Source of the DNA: Ignatzschineria sp. RMDPL8A
Lineage (GTDB): Bacteria > Pseudomonadota > Gammaproteobacteria > Cardiobacteriales > Wohlfahrtiimonadaceae
Direction of reading: 5' to 3'
Assembly (NCBI RefSeq): GCF_029815055.1
Contig: NZ_JAPPWA010000002.1
Coordinates: forward strand, 1,178,001 to 1,242,000
Length of the DNA stretch: 64,000 nucleotides
Shown here: positions 28,478 through 37,559 of the stretch, piece by piece
Numbering within the stretch: the first letter of the stretch is position 1
Layout: every line of letters starts with the position of its first letter
Translations under genes and position numbers: made by a program
Notes under the pieces: generated by a model
Seen by the model: the letters and a program-made list of their open reading frames with translations, nothing else
What the model was told of the DNA's origin: nothing
Databases searched by the model: none

Positions 28478-28495
28478 GATTTTATCTGTTCCTTT

Positions 28496-29029
28496 CTATT
28501 TAATCAGGTTGCTAATCTCTCTAAATTTTGGATGCAGAGAGGTTTCTAATAATTCAAATAATAGCGTCTCGACCGAGGTGATCTGCGCGCCGAGTGCCAT
28601 CATTTTTTTAATGCCAACTTTACGATTTTCCGCTGTGCGTGAGCCGATGCAGTCGGCGACAATTTCAACGCGATAACCCTCTTTTAAGAGATCTTTCACC
28701 GTTTGATAGACGCATACATGGGATTCCATACCGGCAACAATGACGCGTTTACGGCCACTTTTTTCAAGCGCCTCGACAAAGGCAGGTTGTAGATAGCCAC
28801 TAAATTCACGTTTTTCAATCGGCTCACAATAGCCCGTCAATTCACTTTTTAACGGCTCGCAGGTTGGTCCCAATCCTTTTGGATATTGCTCGAGCCATAA
28901 AATGGGAATCTCGAGGGTTTTTAAGCCCGAAATCAGCCGATGGGTTTCACGAATAATTGCTTCATTTTGGTCGATCACATTCGCAAGTCGCTCCTGGACA
29001 TCGACGAGTACAAAAATAGTGTTATTCAT
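28496..29029 (-). CDS. Isochorismatase-family cysteine hydrolase
   Basis: A 177-aa hydrolase of the YcaC/isochorismatase-like family. Catalytic residues are visible: Asp in FVLVDVQERL (D10), a Lys in EKREFSG (~93) and the nucleophilic Cys in GMESHVCVYQT (~127) with the preceding cis-peptide region. Substrate unknown; members cleave amides or act on nicotinamide-like compounds. It is directly upstream of argC and likely cotranscribed with it. Confidence 0.85.
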   Translation of the reverse strand: MNNTIFVLVDVQERLANVIDQNEAIIRETHRLISGLKTLEIPILWLEQYPKGLGPTCEPLKSELTGYCEPIEKREFSGYLQPAFVEALEKSGRKRVIVAGMESHVCVYQTVKDLLKEGYRVEIVADCIGSRTAENRKVGIKKMMALGAQITSVETLLFELLETSLHPKFREISNLIK

Positions 29030-29355
29030 TATCGCTCCTCACGCATGTTCGATGCGTTTGATATTTATTGTTATATAAATAGTTTTAGCACTAACCCATC
29101 AAAGTAACAAGAGGGCGACGGAAAACCCTCAATTTTAGAGGCGGGAGAGAAGAAAAATTTAGGAGGAGAAAATTTTGCTTCATTTTGAGTAAATGTTCAC
29201 CAATCCCGTGCAAATTTTTATTAAACTTTTATTAAACTCACGCAAATAGCACTTGAATAATCGCATCATAAATATCGTTAGATTGCATTAAAACAAGTGG
29301 TTATCTGCAATAAAAGAGATAAGTGCTCAACTTGTAATCATATGGTAAAAAAAGT
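29030..29355. other. Intergenic region before tRNA-Met, no gene seen
   Basis: AT-rich divergent region between the isochorismatase-family gene and tRNA-Met. No ORF with a ribosome site and no clear structured RNA were seen on either strand. Confidence 0.4.
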
Positions 29356-29384
29356 TTGACAGAAAAGGCATTACCCCCTAGAAT
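29356..29384 (+). promoter_or_regulatory. Promoter of tRNA-Met
   Basis: Consensus TTGACA and TAGAAT with exactly 17 bp between, ending 15 bp before the tRNA 5' end. Confidence 0.8.
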
Positions 29385-29399
29385 ACACATCAGTTCAAC

Positions 29400-29476
29400 G
29401 GACATATAGCTCAGTTGGTTAGAGCACAACACTCATAATGTTGGGGTCGGTAGTTCGAATCTACCTATGTCCACCA
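29400..29476 (+). tRNA. tRNA-Met (CAT), elongator type
   Basis: 77 nt with encoded CCA. The acceptor GGACATA pairs with TATGTCC, the anticodon loop is CTCATAA (CAT), and the body AGCTCAGTTGGTTAGAGCACAACACTCATAATG is like E. coli elongator tRNA-Met; an Ile2 (lysidine) identity is less likely. Its last 14 bases belong to a ~250-bp sequence repeated at 36598, so this gene is the target site of the island. Confidence 0.95.
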
Positions 29477-29714
29477 CATAAAACACGGAAGCCCTTGATT
29501 TTCAAGGGCTTTTTTGTTGTCCAGCATAAAAATGCCGAAGATTCTGCCGAATATTTTAAAATCCCTCCTCAAATTGATTAGCCGATTGATCCTTTTAAAT
29601 TTATCCATAAAGTCCATTTTTTTACTTTTATAAGCTCTGATCAAGTATCGATATTGTGTCGATGCGATCGACACATTGTAAAAACGTGTCGATTTTTTTC
29701 TATTTTTTAAACAT
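29463..29714 (+). repeat. Left ~250-bp direct repeat of genomic island
   Basis: Begins inside the 3' end of tRNA-Met and recurs at 36598-36848 with roughly 5-8 % differences judged by eye. It contains a terminator (29489-29515; AAGCCCTTGA/TCAAGGGCTT) and an array of 8-bp GT(A/G)TCGAT motifs: 29645, 29656, 29667 (inverted) and 29686, the first three spaced 11 bp. It ends at TTAAACAT just before the fic promoter. Confidence 0.9.
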
Positions 29715-29720
29715 ATTATG

Positions 29721-29749
29721 TTGATGTGCTGATTCCATCAACCTATACT
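29721..29749 (+). promoter_or_regulatory. Promoter of the fic operon with overlapping dyad
   Basis: TTGATG and TATACT are spaced 17 bp. The -35 is one arm of an inverted repeat TTGATG-N9-CATCAA (29721-29741), a likely operator. The fic start is 24 bp after the -10. Confidence 0.65.
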
Positions 29750-29772
29750 GTATTAAAAATTTAAAAGGAAAA

Positions 29773-30852
29773 ATGATGACTTGGATTGCTGATCAACCCT
29801 ATAACGATCTTCCTCTATTGCCTCCTAATATAGAGATTGAAACTAAAGAAGTGTTAAAAGCCTGTATTACTGCACGTGCTTCGTTAGCAGAATTAAATCA
29901 GGCAGGAAAGCTTTTACCGAACCAAGGGCTTCTTATCAATTTATTGCCCATTTTAGAAGCTCAGGGGAGTTCTGAGATAGAAAATATCGTTACCACTACA
30001 GATAAACTCTTTCAGTATGCTGGGGAAGAGAATAGTGCGGATCCTATGACCAAAGAAGCCTTAAATTATCGTCGTGCGCTTTATAATGGATTTATTTCAT
30101 TAAAAAACGTTCCTCTTTCAAGCCGTACCGCAATCGAAATTTGCAGTACATTAAAAGGCAGTGATATGAACGTGCGGAAGCAATTAGGAACAGCATTGCG
30201 CAATAGTACTACCGGTGATGTTATTTATACTCCGCCAGCAGGGGAAGGGACCATTAGAACATTACTGAAAAATTGGGAAGATTTTTTGCATGTTGAAGAT
30301 GATCTCGATCCGTTAGTTAAGCTTGCCATTTTACATTATCAATTTGAAGCGATTCATCCCTTTATAGATGGAAATGGCCGGACAGGAAGAATCCTCAATA
30401 TTTTATATTTGATTGAGAAAGAGCTTCTGACTTTACCCATCCTCTATTTGAGCCGTTATATTGTTATGAATAAGCGCAATTATTATCGATTGTTGTTAAC
30501 GGTTACCGCAAGTGGCGAGTGGGAGTCCTGGATTTTGTTTATGTTAAAAGCCATTGAAGAAACCTCTACCTGGACAAAAAATAAAATCGCTTCAATAACG
30601 ACATTAATCGAAGAAACGGCTCAACATATTAGAGAGAAAGAACCAAAAATATATAGCTATGAGCTCGTCAATATTCTCTTTGAGCAGCCTTATTGTCGTA
30701 TTGCTAACTTAGTAGAGAAAGATATTGCTAAGCGCCAAACCGCATCGAATTATTTACAAAAACTTTGTGATATTGGTGTGTTGACTGAGCATACGGAAGG
30801 TCGAGAAAAAATGTTTATTAATAATAAGTTGATTGAATTGATGAGGGGATAG
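29773..30852 (+). CDS. Fic-domain AMP-transferase, class II
   Basis: A 359-aa protein (ATG at 29773, or 29776). The Fic core motif HPFIDGNGRTGR lies at residues ~199-210; this enzyme family usually transfers AMP from ATP to target hydroxyl groups. The N-terminal helix contains SSEIEN (near residue 70), matching the inhibitory (S/T)xxxE(G/N) motif of class II Fic proteins, so activity is probably self-inhibited until triggered. A C-terminal winged-helix-like part (~290-359; DIAKRQTASNYLQKL) may bind DNA or regulate. The next gene starts 1 bp after the stop, so it is coupled to the large nuclease/STAND gene. The target is unknown. Confidence 0.88.
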   Translation: MMTWIADQPYNDLPLLPPNIEIETKEVLKACITARASLAELNQAGKLLPNQGLLINLLPILEAQGSSEIENIVTTTDKLFQYAGEENSADPMTKEALNYRRALYNGFISLKNVPLSSRTAIEICSTLKGSDMNVRKQLGTALRNSTTGDVIYTPPAGEGTIRTLLKNWEDFLHVEDDLDPLVKLAILHYQFEAIHPFIDGNGRTGRILNILYLIEKELLTLPILYLSRYIVMNKRNYYRLLLTVTASGEWESWILFMLKAIEETSTWTKNKIASITTLIEETAQHIREKEPKIYSYELVNILFEQPYCRIANLVEKDIAKRQTASNYLQKLCDIGVLTEHTEGREKMFINNKLIELMRG

Positions 30853-30853
30853 T

Positions 30854-33800
30854 ATGAGTCTAAATCATGCACATGAAGGTTATGAGTATCAAGATCTGAT
30901 AGCCAGTTATTTTATTTTGAAAGAAGCTTTATCGGGTAATTTAGACAGTGTTTTTTCTATTGATAGAAAAAACAGTGATAACGATAGATTTGATGATATT
31001 GTGATTACAAATAAACAGAAAGTACAACGCAAACAGATTAAGTATAGCAACCGAGATACAGGAAAAAAATTAACAAAAGATTATCTTTCTGCAGATAGCC
31101 ATTATCAAATTGCTCTTCATAGTTTATATGAAACTTGGATAAATTTAGAAACTTCTAATACTGAATTTAGATTATGCTTGGCATGGGATGAACCAATAGA
31201 TAACAATATCACAAGAGTATTAGTTGAACAGTCATCTGATATATCTTCTTTTTCTATATTTCCAACAAAGGTTTTTAAAATAGATTTGGATAAATTATGG
31301 GAAATAGAACCAGAAAATTTTAATCGTTGGGATAGTCTAAAAAATTACGCAACAGAACATAATCTTGATAGAAGTACTTTTAAGAATTTTACAGATGAGT
31401 TGTTAATAGAAGTTAATTTCCCAAAAGCAAGTTTAAGCTTTAAGGAACCAGATGATTTAGAGAACATTTTAATTCTACAAGCGGAAAAATTAGGGATAGG
31501 GCAATATCCTAATGATGATGTTTATATCAATGATTTTTTAGTTCGCCTTGCTAAATTAGCAGGAAATTATCGAACTCGATCGGCTGAAGTTACTGTTACA
31601 GATGTTTTAATTGAATTAAGAGTAAAAACTGATTTTGGAAAAATTGAGCAAAAATTCGATATTAATGCCAATTTAAATATTACTTCGGATTCAGACTATA
31701 ACTCTTTTCTAGAAGAGATTGAAAATAAAAAAACAATTTTACTTGGAGAACCAGGCTCTGGAAAATCATGGTTTTTAACTAATTTTATAAATCACCTTTC
31801 ACAAAAAAATATTGCAGTTATACGTCATTATTGTTTTACAGGGACAGATGATGATTTGTTACTTGATAGAATTAAGACTGATACATTCTATGGTAATTTA
31901 GTTTCATCCATTTTAGAGAAATTTCCAGATCTATTTACTGAAAAAGAAAATAGATATGTAGCAAATCTATCTGAATTGAATCTTTTGCTCTCGAAGATTG
32001 AAGAGCCTTTTATACTAATTATTGATGGGTTAGATCATATTGAAAGAGTTTTAAAAAATTCAAAGGAATTGTCAGAAGATAGAACCAGAATTATAGAAGC
32101 TATTTCTCAATTAGAAACTTCTGAAAATATATCCATTGTTTTAGGTTCGCAAAACGTTGAAGAAGTGAAATTTCTTACAGAGGATTTTAACTATCAAGAA
32201 ATATCAATACCTAAATGGAATATTAATTTTACAAAGCAATTAATGGATAAGTTTAGCCGTAAAGATATCAGTTTTGAAAAAGATAATCTTTCAGATCTCC
32301 TCTACAAAAAGAGTGAGGGCAACCCTCTTTATTTAACATATATTTTAAGATCAATAGAAAATATACAACGGGTCTCACAAGAACAGATTGAAAGCCTACC
32401 TCAATATGATTTTAACTTACAGAGCTATTATAAACATCTCACAGCTCAATTAGAAAGAAATACAACAGCTGATACGTTATCTTGTTTGGATTTTTCTCTC
32501 TATAAGAATGAGCTAAAAGAAGTAGTAAAACCTGCTTATATGATGGAGAAAGACTTAAAAATATTATCTCCCGTCATTATAGAGAATGCTTCTAGAGGTG
32601 GCATAAGGCTATATCATGATAGTTTCCGACGTTTTAATTTAGAGAGATTGCCTGAAGAAGCAAAATTGGAATTGCATGAAAATATAGCATTTTGGTTGGA
32701 AGAACAAGGATTTTATGAAAATCAAAAATCCTATCGCTATCTAACCAAATACCTCATTGAATCTCATCAATATGAAAAAATTAAAGAATTAGCTAATGTT
32801 GATTTCTTAATTAATAGTTTATACCAAGGTCACTCTGAGGCTTTAATCAAAAATAATTTTAAGTCCTTTTTAAAAGTTGCAACAGAACAGCTCGATTGGC
32901 CATTTATTATTTATTTAAGTGAATTGAATCGTACGATATATTCAACTATATCAGAGGAGTATCATAGTCAAATTATAGAGAATTTTGAGCTATTTTTTGA
33001 GGCTATTTGTGTGATCGAAGGAACAAGTAAAGCCAATAATCTTTTGTATTTTAATGGTGAAAAAAATTTCGATAATCATATTACAGCACAAGCATTCAGT
33101 ATTTTACAAAAATTTGGTTATAAACCAAGATGGGAAAATATTAGTGAATTGTTTGAAAAAGACAATTTAGAAAATAATTTTAAATATACAGTTAAATATT
33201 GGCTTCAAGAAATAGAACCAATAGATATTTTCAACTACAGATTATTAGGTGATAATTTTAAAATTAATTTATTCAATATATTTATTGAAGAGCTTTATTA
33301 TGCAAAGGGTTTCAGCCAAGTTTATGCGATATATGAATCAGTTTCTAATAAAAAATTAGCAGAAAAGATTGGCGATTTAATTAATAGAGTTTTGCAAAAA
33401 ACAAATTGTAAAGATCTTATTCCTATTGATATTTTAACTCACAAGAACGAGCTAAAAAAATTAAGCTGTTCTTTTATTAGCGATCCATATAATAAAAAAG
33501 ATATAGTTGAGTTTTATAATAGTGTAAAAAAATATTCCATATTAGATATTGAGACTTTAATTTCCTTTGAAGAATCATTACCTAAACAGGATTTTATTTA
33601 TAATTGGATAAAATTTTATATCCGAAATACTGTAGCTATTAATCAGAATTTATCAGAAAAAGAATTAGAAAAATACATAGTTAGCAATTTTCGGTTCTTA
33701 GCAAGTGATTTAGAGTTATTTAAAGGGGATCCAAGACCATATGATTTTTTACATCCGAATAAGGACATTATAGAAATAACTGTCTTAGAGGCATTAAAAT

Positions 33801-35590
33801 ATATTGCGACTGTTGAAGCTTGGAAGGATGTTGTTCTATCTTTGAAAAAAATACATATTGACTATACTCTTCCTGTTTTCTACTTAGTAGAAAATAATTT
33901 TTTAAATAAAGATAATATTCAGTTTGTTATAGATGTTTATGATGAGTGGGATAATTTGTCTGAAGATGTTGTATATGAAAAACATGCTGAGTATTCTTTT
34001 AAGAAAGCAATCTACTATGGAAAATTGGGGAATAAAGAACTTGCAAAAGAAGAATTAAAAAAAGCTCTTCGATACATAACAGGATACACCTATAGAAAAG
34101 ACACTAGCTTAAATGAAGTAATTAATCCTTTGTCAGTTTTAAATAAAATTAGTTCTGAAATCGCGCTTGAATATGCTAAAAAATTAAAATACCTAACCGA
34201 TGCCGTGATGAATCATACAGAAGATGGCAAAGACACTCGTTGGTTAACGATGGATTGGTTTAAAAAGCTTATAGAGATAGATTATGATTTGGCTACTAAA
34301 TATTTAATTAATCAATTTATTGCTAAACCTACATTTTGGAAGCTGGATTATATGTTTATAGATTACCTACATATAAGTTTCGATAAAGTTGATCCTATTA
34401 TTTTAAGTTTTCTGTACCGATTATCGCCAACAAATAATCGAGATGAATATTTAAATGGATTCTTAAATGTTTTAGAAGAATTAAAGGGAATAAATGAAAA
34501 TTTAGCAAAACAATCATTAATCGATTTATCAGAGAGACATTGGAATGATTCATATGACACTTTAAAAGATACTAGTGTAGTCAGATTAATATCATTACTA
34601 GATGAGTTTGGATTGAAGCATGGTTTTACAGACATTAATCCTAACAATAAGAGCTCTAACATTGGTGTAAAAAGTGTGAAAATAGTAGAAAATACTGTCA
34701 TAGAGTTATCTTCTCTCGATAAGATGAATGATAAAGAGTTGTTAGAGCACATCAAGAATAAAAGAAGTCTAACTGAAATAGAATCCAATTATTTATTTAC
34801 ATTTTTACAGAAAAAACAAGATGATCAAGTAATTACTAAATTCTTGTTAAAAATAATTCAACAGCAATTCCTATCAGATGATTTATCGAGAAGTTTACAA
34901 AAAATAATTTATGATTTACCTATAAGTGAGGAAGCCAAAATTGTTCTTTTAGTAAATAACTTTGTTTATTCTAAGGATGGTTGGTTTGCAAACTTTACAG
35001 AACGAGAATCTCTCAAAATAGCAGTTGATTATGATAGAAACATGGCAATGCAAACACTTGTAGAGGTTTTATATTATTACTTTTCGAGCACTGGGTATTT
35101 TTCAGAATCAACAGCTAACCTCATTATTGCACTGACTAATGCAGGGGCTGATAAAGATACTATTATTGATATGTATAAATCAGGGTATCAAGTCTTAGAA
35201 AGTAGATTGCCTGATATTAATAATTTTGATTGGCAAGATGTAGAGAGCCCAGAGTTTTTAGAAATGAATTGTGATGAGCTTGCTATTGTAATGTTATTGA
35301 GTAAATCAAAATTTCATGATGCTTATATTCAAAGAGAAATAATTTATGCTCTTAGCTACTTTATGAAAGAAAATGGGGATTTATTAATTAAACCTCTTAG
35401 ATGGGTTTTTAATCGACATGAGCAATTTAATATGTTGTTTATAGCAACTGTATTAAAACTTCTAGAAACAGAGAAAGATAATAATAAAATGCTTTTAGCA
35501 GAAGTTAAAGAAAGTCTGGAAAGCTTATACAACATAGAAAGCGTATATATTGATGATAAAGTTCATAGTCTCATTGGAGGGGTATCATAA
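30854..35590 (+). CDS. Nuclease-STAND ATPase defence protein (Avs/Cap4-like architecture)
   Basis: A 1578-aa protein of strongly AT-rich codon use. Residues 1-110 look like a Cap4/DUF4297-type PD-(D/E)xK nuclease: E11 in YEYQDL, D47/D48 in FDDIVI and Q61-I-K63. Residues ~290-560 form a STAND-type P-loop ATPase: Walker A GEPGSGKS (298-305), Walker B FILIIDGLDH (386-395), a sensor-like LGSQN and GNPLYL before a winged helix. The rest (~600-1578) is helical and repeat-like without clear motifs and would be the sensor. This order (effector nuclease, STAND switch, long helical sensor) matches antiviral Avs proteins. It lies between fic and an unknown gene and shares the stop/start base with the latter. 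The anti-phage role is inferred from architecture and island context. Confidence 0.75.
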   Translation: MSLNHAHEGYEYQDLIASYFILKEALSGNLDSVFSIDRKNSDNDRFDDIVITNKQKVQRKQIKYSNRDTGKKLTKDYLSADSHYQIALHSLYETWINLETSNTEFRLCLAWDEPIDNNITRVLVEQSSDISSFSIFPTKVFKIDLDKLWEIEPENFNRWDSLKNYATEHNLDRSTFKNFTDELLIEVNFPKASLSFKEPDDLENILILQAEKLGIGQYPNDDVYINDFLVRLAKLAGNYRTRSAEVTVTDVLIELRVKTDFGKIEQKFDINANLNITSDSDYNSFLEEIENKKTILLGEPGSGKSWFLTNFINHLSQKNIAVIRHYCFTGTDDDLLLDRIKTDTFYGNLVSSILEKFPDLFTEKENRYVANLSELNLLLSKIEEPFILIIDGLDHIERVLKNSKELSEDRTRIIEAISQLETSENISIVLGSQNVEEVKFLTEDFNYQEISIPKWNINFTKQLMDKFSRKDISFEKDNLSDLLYKKSEGNPLYLTYILRSIENIQRVSQEQIESLPQYDFNLQSYYKHLTAQLERNTTADTLSCLDFSLYKNELKEVVKPAYMMEKDLKILSPVIIENASRGGIRLYHDSFRRFNLERLPEEAKLELHENIAFWLEEQGFYENQKSYRYLTKYLIESHQYEKIKELANVDFLINSLYQGHSEALIKNNFKSFLKVATEQLDWPFIIYLSELNRTIYSTISEEYHSQIIENFELFFEAICVIEGTSKANNLLYFNGEKNFDNHITAQAFSILQKFGYKPRWENISELFEKDNLENNFKYTVKYWLQEIEPIDIFNYRLLGDNFKINLFNIFIEELYYAKGFSQVYAIYESVSNKKLAEKIGDLINRVLQKTNCKDLIPIDILTHKNELKKLSCSFISDPYNKKDIVEFYNSVKKYSILDIETLISFEESLPKQDFIYNWIKFYIRNTVAINQNLSEKELEKYIVSNFRFLASDLELFKGDPRPYDFLHPNKDIIEITVLEALKYIATVEAWKDVVLSLKKIHIDYTLPVFYLVENNFLNKDNIQFVIDVYDEWDNLSEDVVYEKHAEYSFKKAIYYGKLGNKELAKEELKKALRYITGYTYRKDTSLNEVINPLSVLNKISSEIALEYAKKLKYLTDAVMNHTEDGKDTRWLTMDWFKKLIEIDYDLATKYLINQFIAKPTFWKLDYMFIDYLHISFDKVDPIILSFLYRLSPTNNRDEYLNGFLNVLEELKGINENLAKQSLIDLSERHWNDSYDTLKDTSVVRLISLLDEFGLKHGFTDINPNNKSSNIGVKSVKIVENTVIELSSLDKMNDKELLEHIKNKRSLTEIESNYLFTFLQKKQDDQVITKFLLKIIQQQFLSDDLSRSLQKIIYDLPISEEAKIVLLVNNFVYSKDGWFANFTERESLKIAVDYDRNMAMQTLVEVLYYYFSSTGYFSESTANLIIALTNAGADKDTIIDMYKSGYQVLESRLPDINNFDWQDVESPEFLEMNCDELAIVMLLSKSKFHDAYIQREIIYALSYFMKENGDLLIKPLRWVFNRHEQFNMLFIATVLKLLETEKDNNKMLLAEVKESLESLYNIESVYIDDKVHSLIGGVS

Positions 35591-36465
35591 TGGATGAACC
35601 ATATCAGAGGCAAATTCTAGACTATATCAATCAGCACTTATTGTATTATTCACACTGGAAAGAGATACTTCCTTCAACAATATCACAAGAAATATTGTTG
35701 GATATCAGAGAGCATGAGTTGGATGTATTCCATAATCGTGGATATTCTTTGCAATCACCTAATAATTACATTGAGGCTTTAGTCTTTGAGCATGTTAATC
35801 AATGGCTCTATCAAAACTATAAAGAGAGCGTTGTTTTTGAAAAGGATATTATGATTGATGTTAAAACCATGATAGCAACATCTAGTTCATTAATTCAAAG
35901 ACCGATTATTCAAACTCCTTCTAAAACTATTTCAGGATTTAAAGAGCCTATTACTGAAGGAGATTATGTTCAAATAGCACGATTTGAAAGAGAATTAACC
36001 TTAAATAGATCTTGGGAAAAAGCTAATAATGGTGGAGGAATAGTATGTGAAGGCTTACTTCCTTGTCAACTAAATGATGTAAATCCTTTATTGCCCAATA
36101 CAGGAATTACTCATCATATTTGGACGAATACTTTTTATAAAAATAACCCATTTATTCAAGGTTTTTATGGAAAAATGAATAGCATTGAGGCTCCATACGT
36201 TTTATGGATGAATAGCGAGTTGTTATCCATGTTGGGACTAACGCTTGATGATTATAAACAAGGATTGCAAGCATTAAACAAGCAAAATGAGATAGCTTTG
36301 CAGTTTAGACAATGGCGATCAAAATTTATTGACAAAGGTTCCTCATTTGTTGGTATGGAATCTAATATAGCTAAATTAGAAGGGTGTGATTTAATATTAA
36401 GAAAAGATTATTATGACAAGCTTAAAGAAATCATTCCTCAATTATGTTTTTTTACTGATTTATAA
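35590..36465 (+). CDS. Unknown island protein
   Basis: A 291-aa soluble protein with no domain I recognise. It is rich in aromatic residues, with a Gly-rich spot NNGGGIVCEGLL near residue 150 and no signal peptide or TM helix. The start codon shares a base with the stop of the nuclease/STAND gene (TAATG), so synthesis is coupled and stoichiometry may matter. A role as accessory or immunity factor of the fic-STAND operon is an inference. Base composition is low in G+C like the rest of the island. Confidence 0.7.
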   Translation: MDEPYQRQILDYINQHLLYYSHWKEILPSTISQEILLDIREHELDVFHNRGYSLQSPNNYIEALVFEHVNQWLYQNYKESVVFEKDIMIDVKTMIATSSSLIQRPIIQTPSKTISGFKEPITEGDYVQIARFERELTLNRSWEKANNGGGIVCEGLLPCQLNDVNPLLPNTGITHHIWTNTFYKNNPFIQGFYGKMNSIEAPYVLWMNSELLSMLGLTLDDYKQGLQALNKQNEIALQFRQWRSKFIDKGSSFVGMESNIAKLEGCDLILRKDYYDKLKEIIPQLCFFTDL

Positions 36466-36522
36466 TTGATGTAAGAAAAACTCTTGTCCTTATTTTGCCC
36501 CCTTAATTAAAATTACTTAAAT

Positions 36523-36611
36523 AGACATATAGAGGTAAATTCAATAGAATCATAAAGATAACTAACTATACGCCTGTATGTTTATTCTATATTTTCCACC
36601 TATGTCCACCA
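36523..36611 (+). pseudogene. Possible decayed tRNA-Met copy at right island end
   Basis: GACATATAG (36524-36532) equals bases 2-10 of the tRNA-Met, TCATAA-like anticodon remains follow near 36550, and ACCTATGTCCACCA (36598-36611) equals its last 14 bases. The middle cannot fold into a cloverleaf. This fits a degenerated duplicate left by integration, but chance similarity of the 5' part is possible. Confidence 0.35.
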
Positions 36612-36848
36612 CATAAAACATGGAAGCCCTTTATTTTTAAGGGCTTTTTTGTTGTCCAGCATAAAAATGCCGAAGATTCTGCCGAAGATTTTAAAATCCC
36701 TCCTCAAATTGATTAGCCGATTGATCCCTGTAAATTTATCCATAAAGTCCATTTTTTATTTTTATAAGCTCTGATCAAGTGTCGATATTGTGTCGATGCG
36801 ATCGACACATTGTAAAAACGTGTCGATTTTTCACTGATTTTTAAACAT
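36598..36848 (+). repeat. Right ~250-bp direct repeat of genomic island
   Basis: Second copy of 29463-29714. It starts with the 14-bp tRNA-Met 3' end, includes the same terminator (36624-36650) and the GTGTCGAT array at 36779, 36790, 36801 (inverted) and 36820 with identical spacing. The two copies delimit a unit of 7135 bp. Chromosomal sequence (sufE) resumes to the right. No integrase gene lies inside. Confidence 0.9.
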
Positions 36849-36851
36849 AAT

Positions 36852-36900
36852 AAAGCCCCAAGCTCGCATTTTAAAACTCATGCGAATCGCTTGGGGCTTT
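36852..36900 (-). terminator. Terminator after sufE
   Basis: AAAGCCCCAAGC/GCTTGGGGCTTT with an inner CGCAT/ATGCG pairing, 40 bp after the sufE stop. Confidence 0.7.
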
Positions 36901-36939
36901 CGAATTTGGATTGACCGGATTTAATTTTCCGGACGTTAA

Positions 36940-37374
36940 TTAATGCTGCGCGTGAACGGCGGTGATCGCGTACTTTTTGATGGTATCGATCATAGCGGAA
37001 AGGCCGGTGGCGCGTTGGGGGGAGAGGTGGTCTTCAAGGCCGATCTCTTTAATAAACCAGAGATTAATGGTAGGTACATCTTCAAGTTTTTGACCGTTAT
37101 AGGTGCGGATTACAAGGGCAATGAGGCCTGAGACAATCGCGGCATCGCTCATGCCTTGGCAGAAGAGTCGTCCATCTTGATGATCGCATTTAATCCAGAC
37201 GCTCGACATGCATCCGAGCATCCGATTCTCTTCGGTGCAAAATTCTTGCGGCACGCCTTGAAGTTTTTTCCCAAGATCGATCAGATAACTATATTTTGAG
37301 TACCAATCGGGAAAGATGGAAAATTCGTTTACAATATCCTGTTGAATCTCGTCGAAATGTTTATAAGTTGTCAT
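36940..37374 (-). CDS. sufE: SufE-family cysteine desulfurase partner
   Basis: A 144-aa sulfur acceptor that takes persulfide sulfur from SufS (or CsdA) for Fe-S cluster assembly. The acceptor Cys is in MLGCMSSVWI (near residue 54), and the pattern LIDLGKKLQGVP...CTEENRMLGC and SDAAIVSGLIALVI follow the family. Length is normal. No suf genes lie beside it; CsdE rather than SufE is possible. Confidence 0.88.
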   Translation of the reverse strand: MTTYKHFDEIQQDIVNEFSIFPDWYSKYSYLIDLGKKLQGVPQEFCTEENRMLGCMSSVWIKCDHQDGRLFCQGMSDAAIVSGLIALVIRTYNGQKLEDVPTINLWFIKEIGLEDHLSPQRATGLSAMIDTIKKYAITAVHAQH

Positions 37375-37477
37375 CGCTTTTTGAATCTATCTGTCTGGTT
37401 AAATCGGAATCTCTCTATCCTATCATTTTTGCTATCGCTTCGGGTAGTATTCTCTCGATTTTGGCATAGTGCCGACA

Positions 37478-37512
37478 TTAAAAACCCTCTATCAGCGGAT
37501 GCTAATAGAGGG
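37478..37512 (-). terminator. Terminator after 29-aa gene
   Basis: On the minus strand CCCTCTAT/ATAGAGGG stem (with extended pairing CTAATAG/CTGATAG) followed by TTTTTAA, ~50 bp after the stop of the 29-codon gene. Confidence 0.75.
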
Positions 37513-37559
37513 CTCGTTATGACGAGATTTATTGTTTTTTTATTGTGTTTAAACTAGAT

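Noticed and set aside
29465-29674. Minus-strand frame in the left island repeat
   Set aside because: It reads through the tRNA terminator, has no ribosome site and is not kept intact in the right repeat copy.
34363-34788. 141-codon antisense frame within the large STAND gene
   Set aside because: Antisense shadow in AT-rich DNA with no ribosome site.
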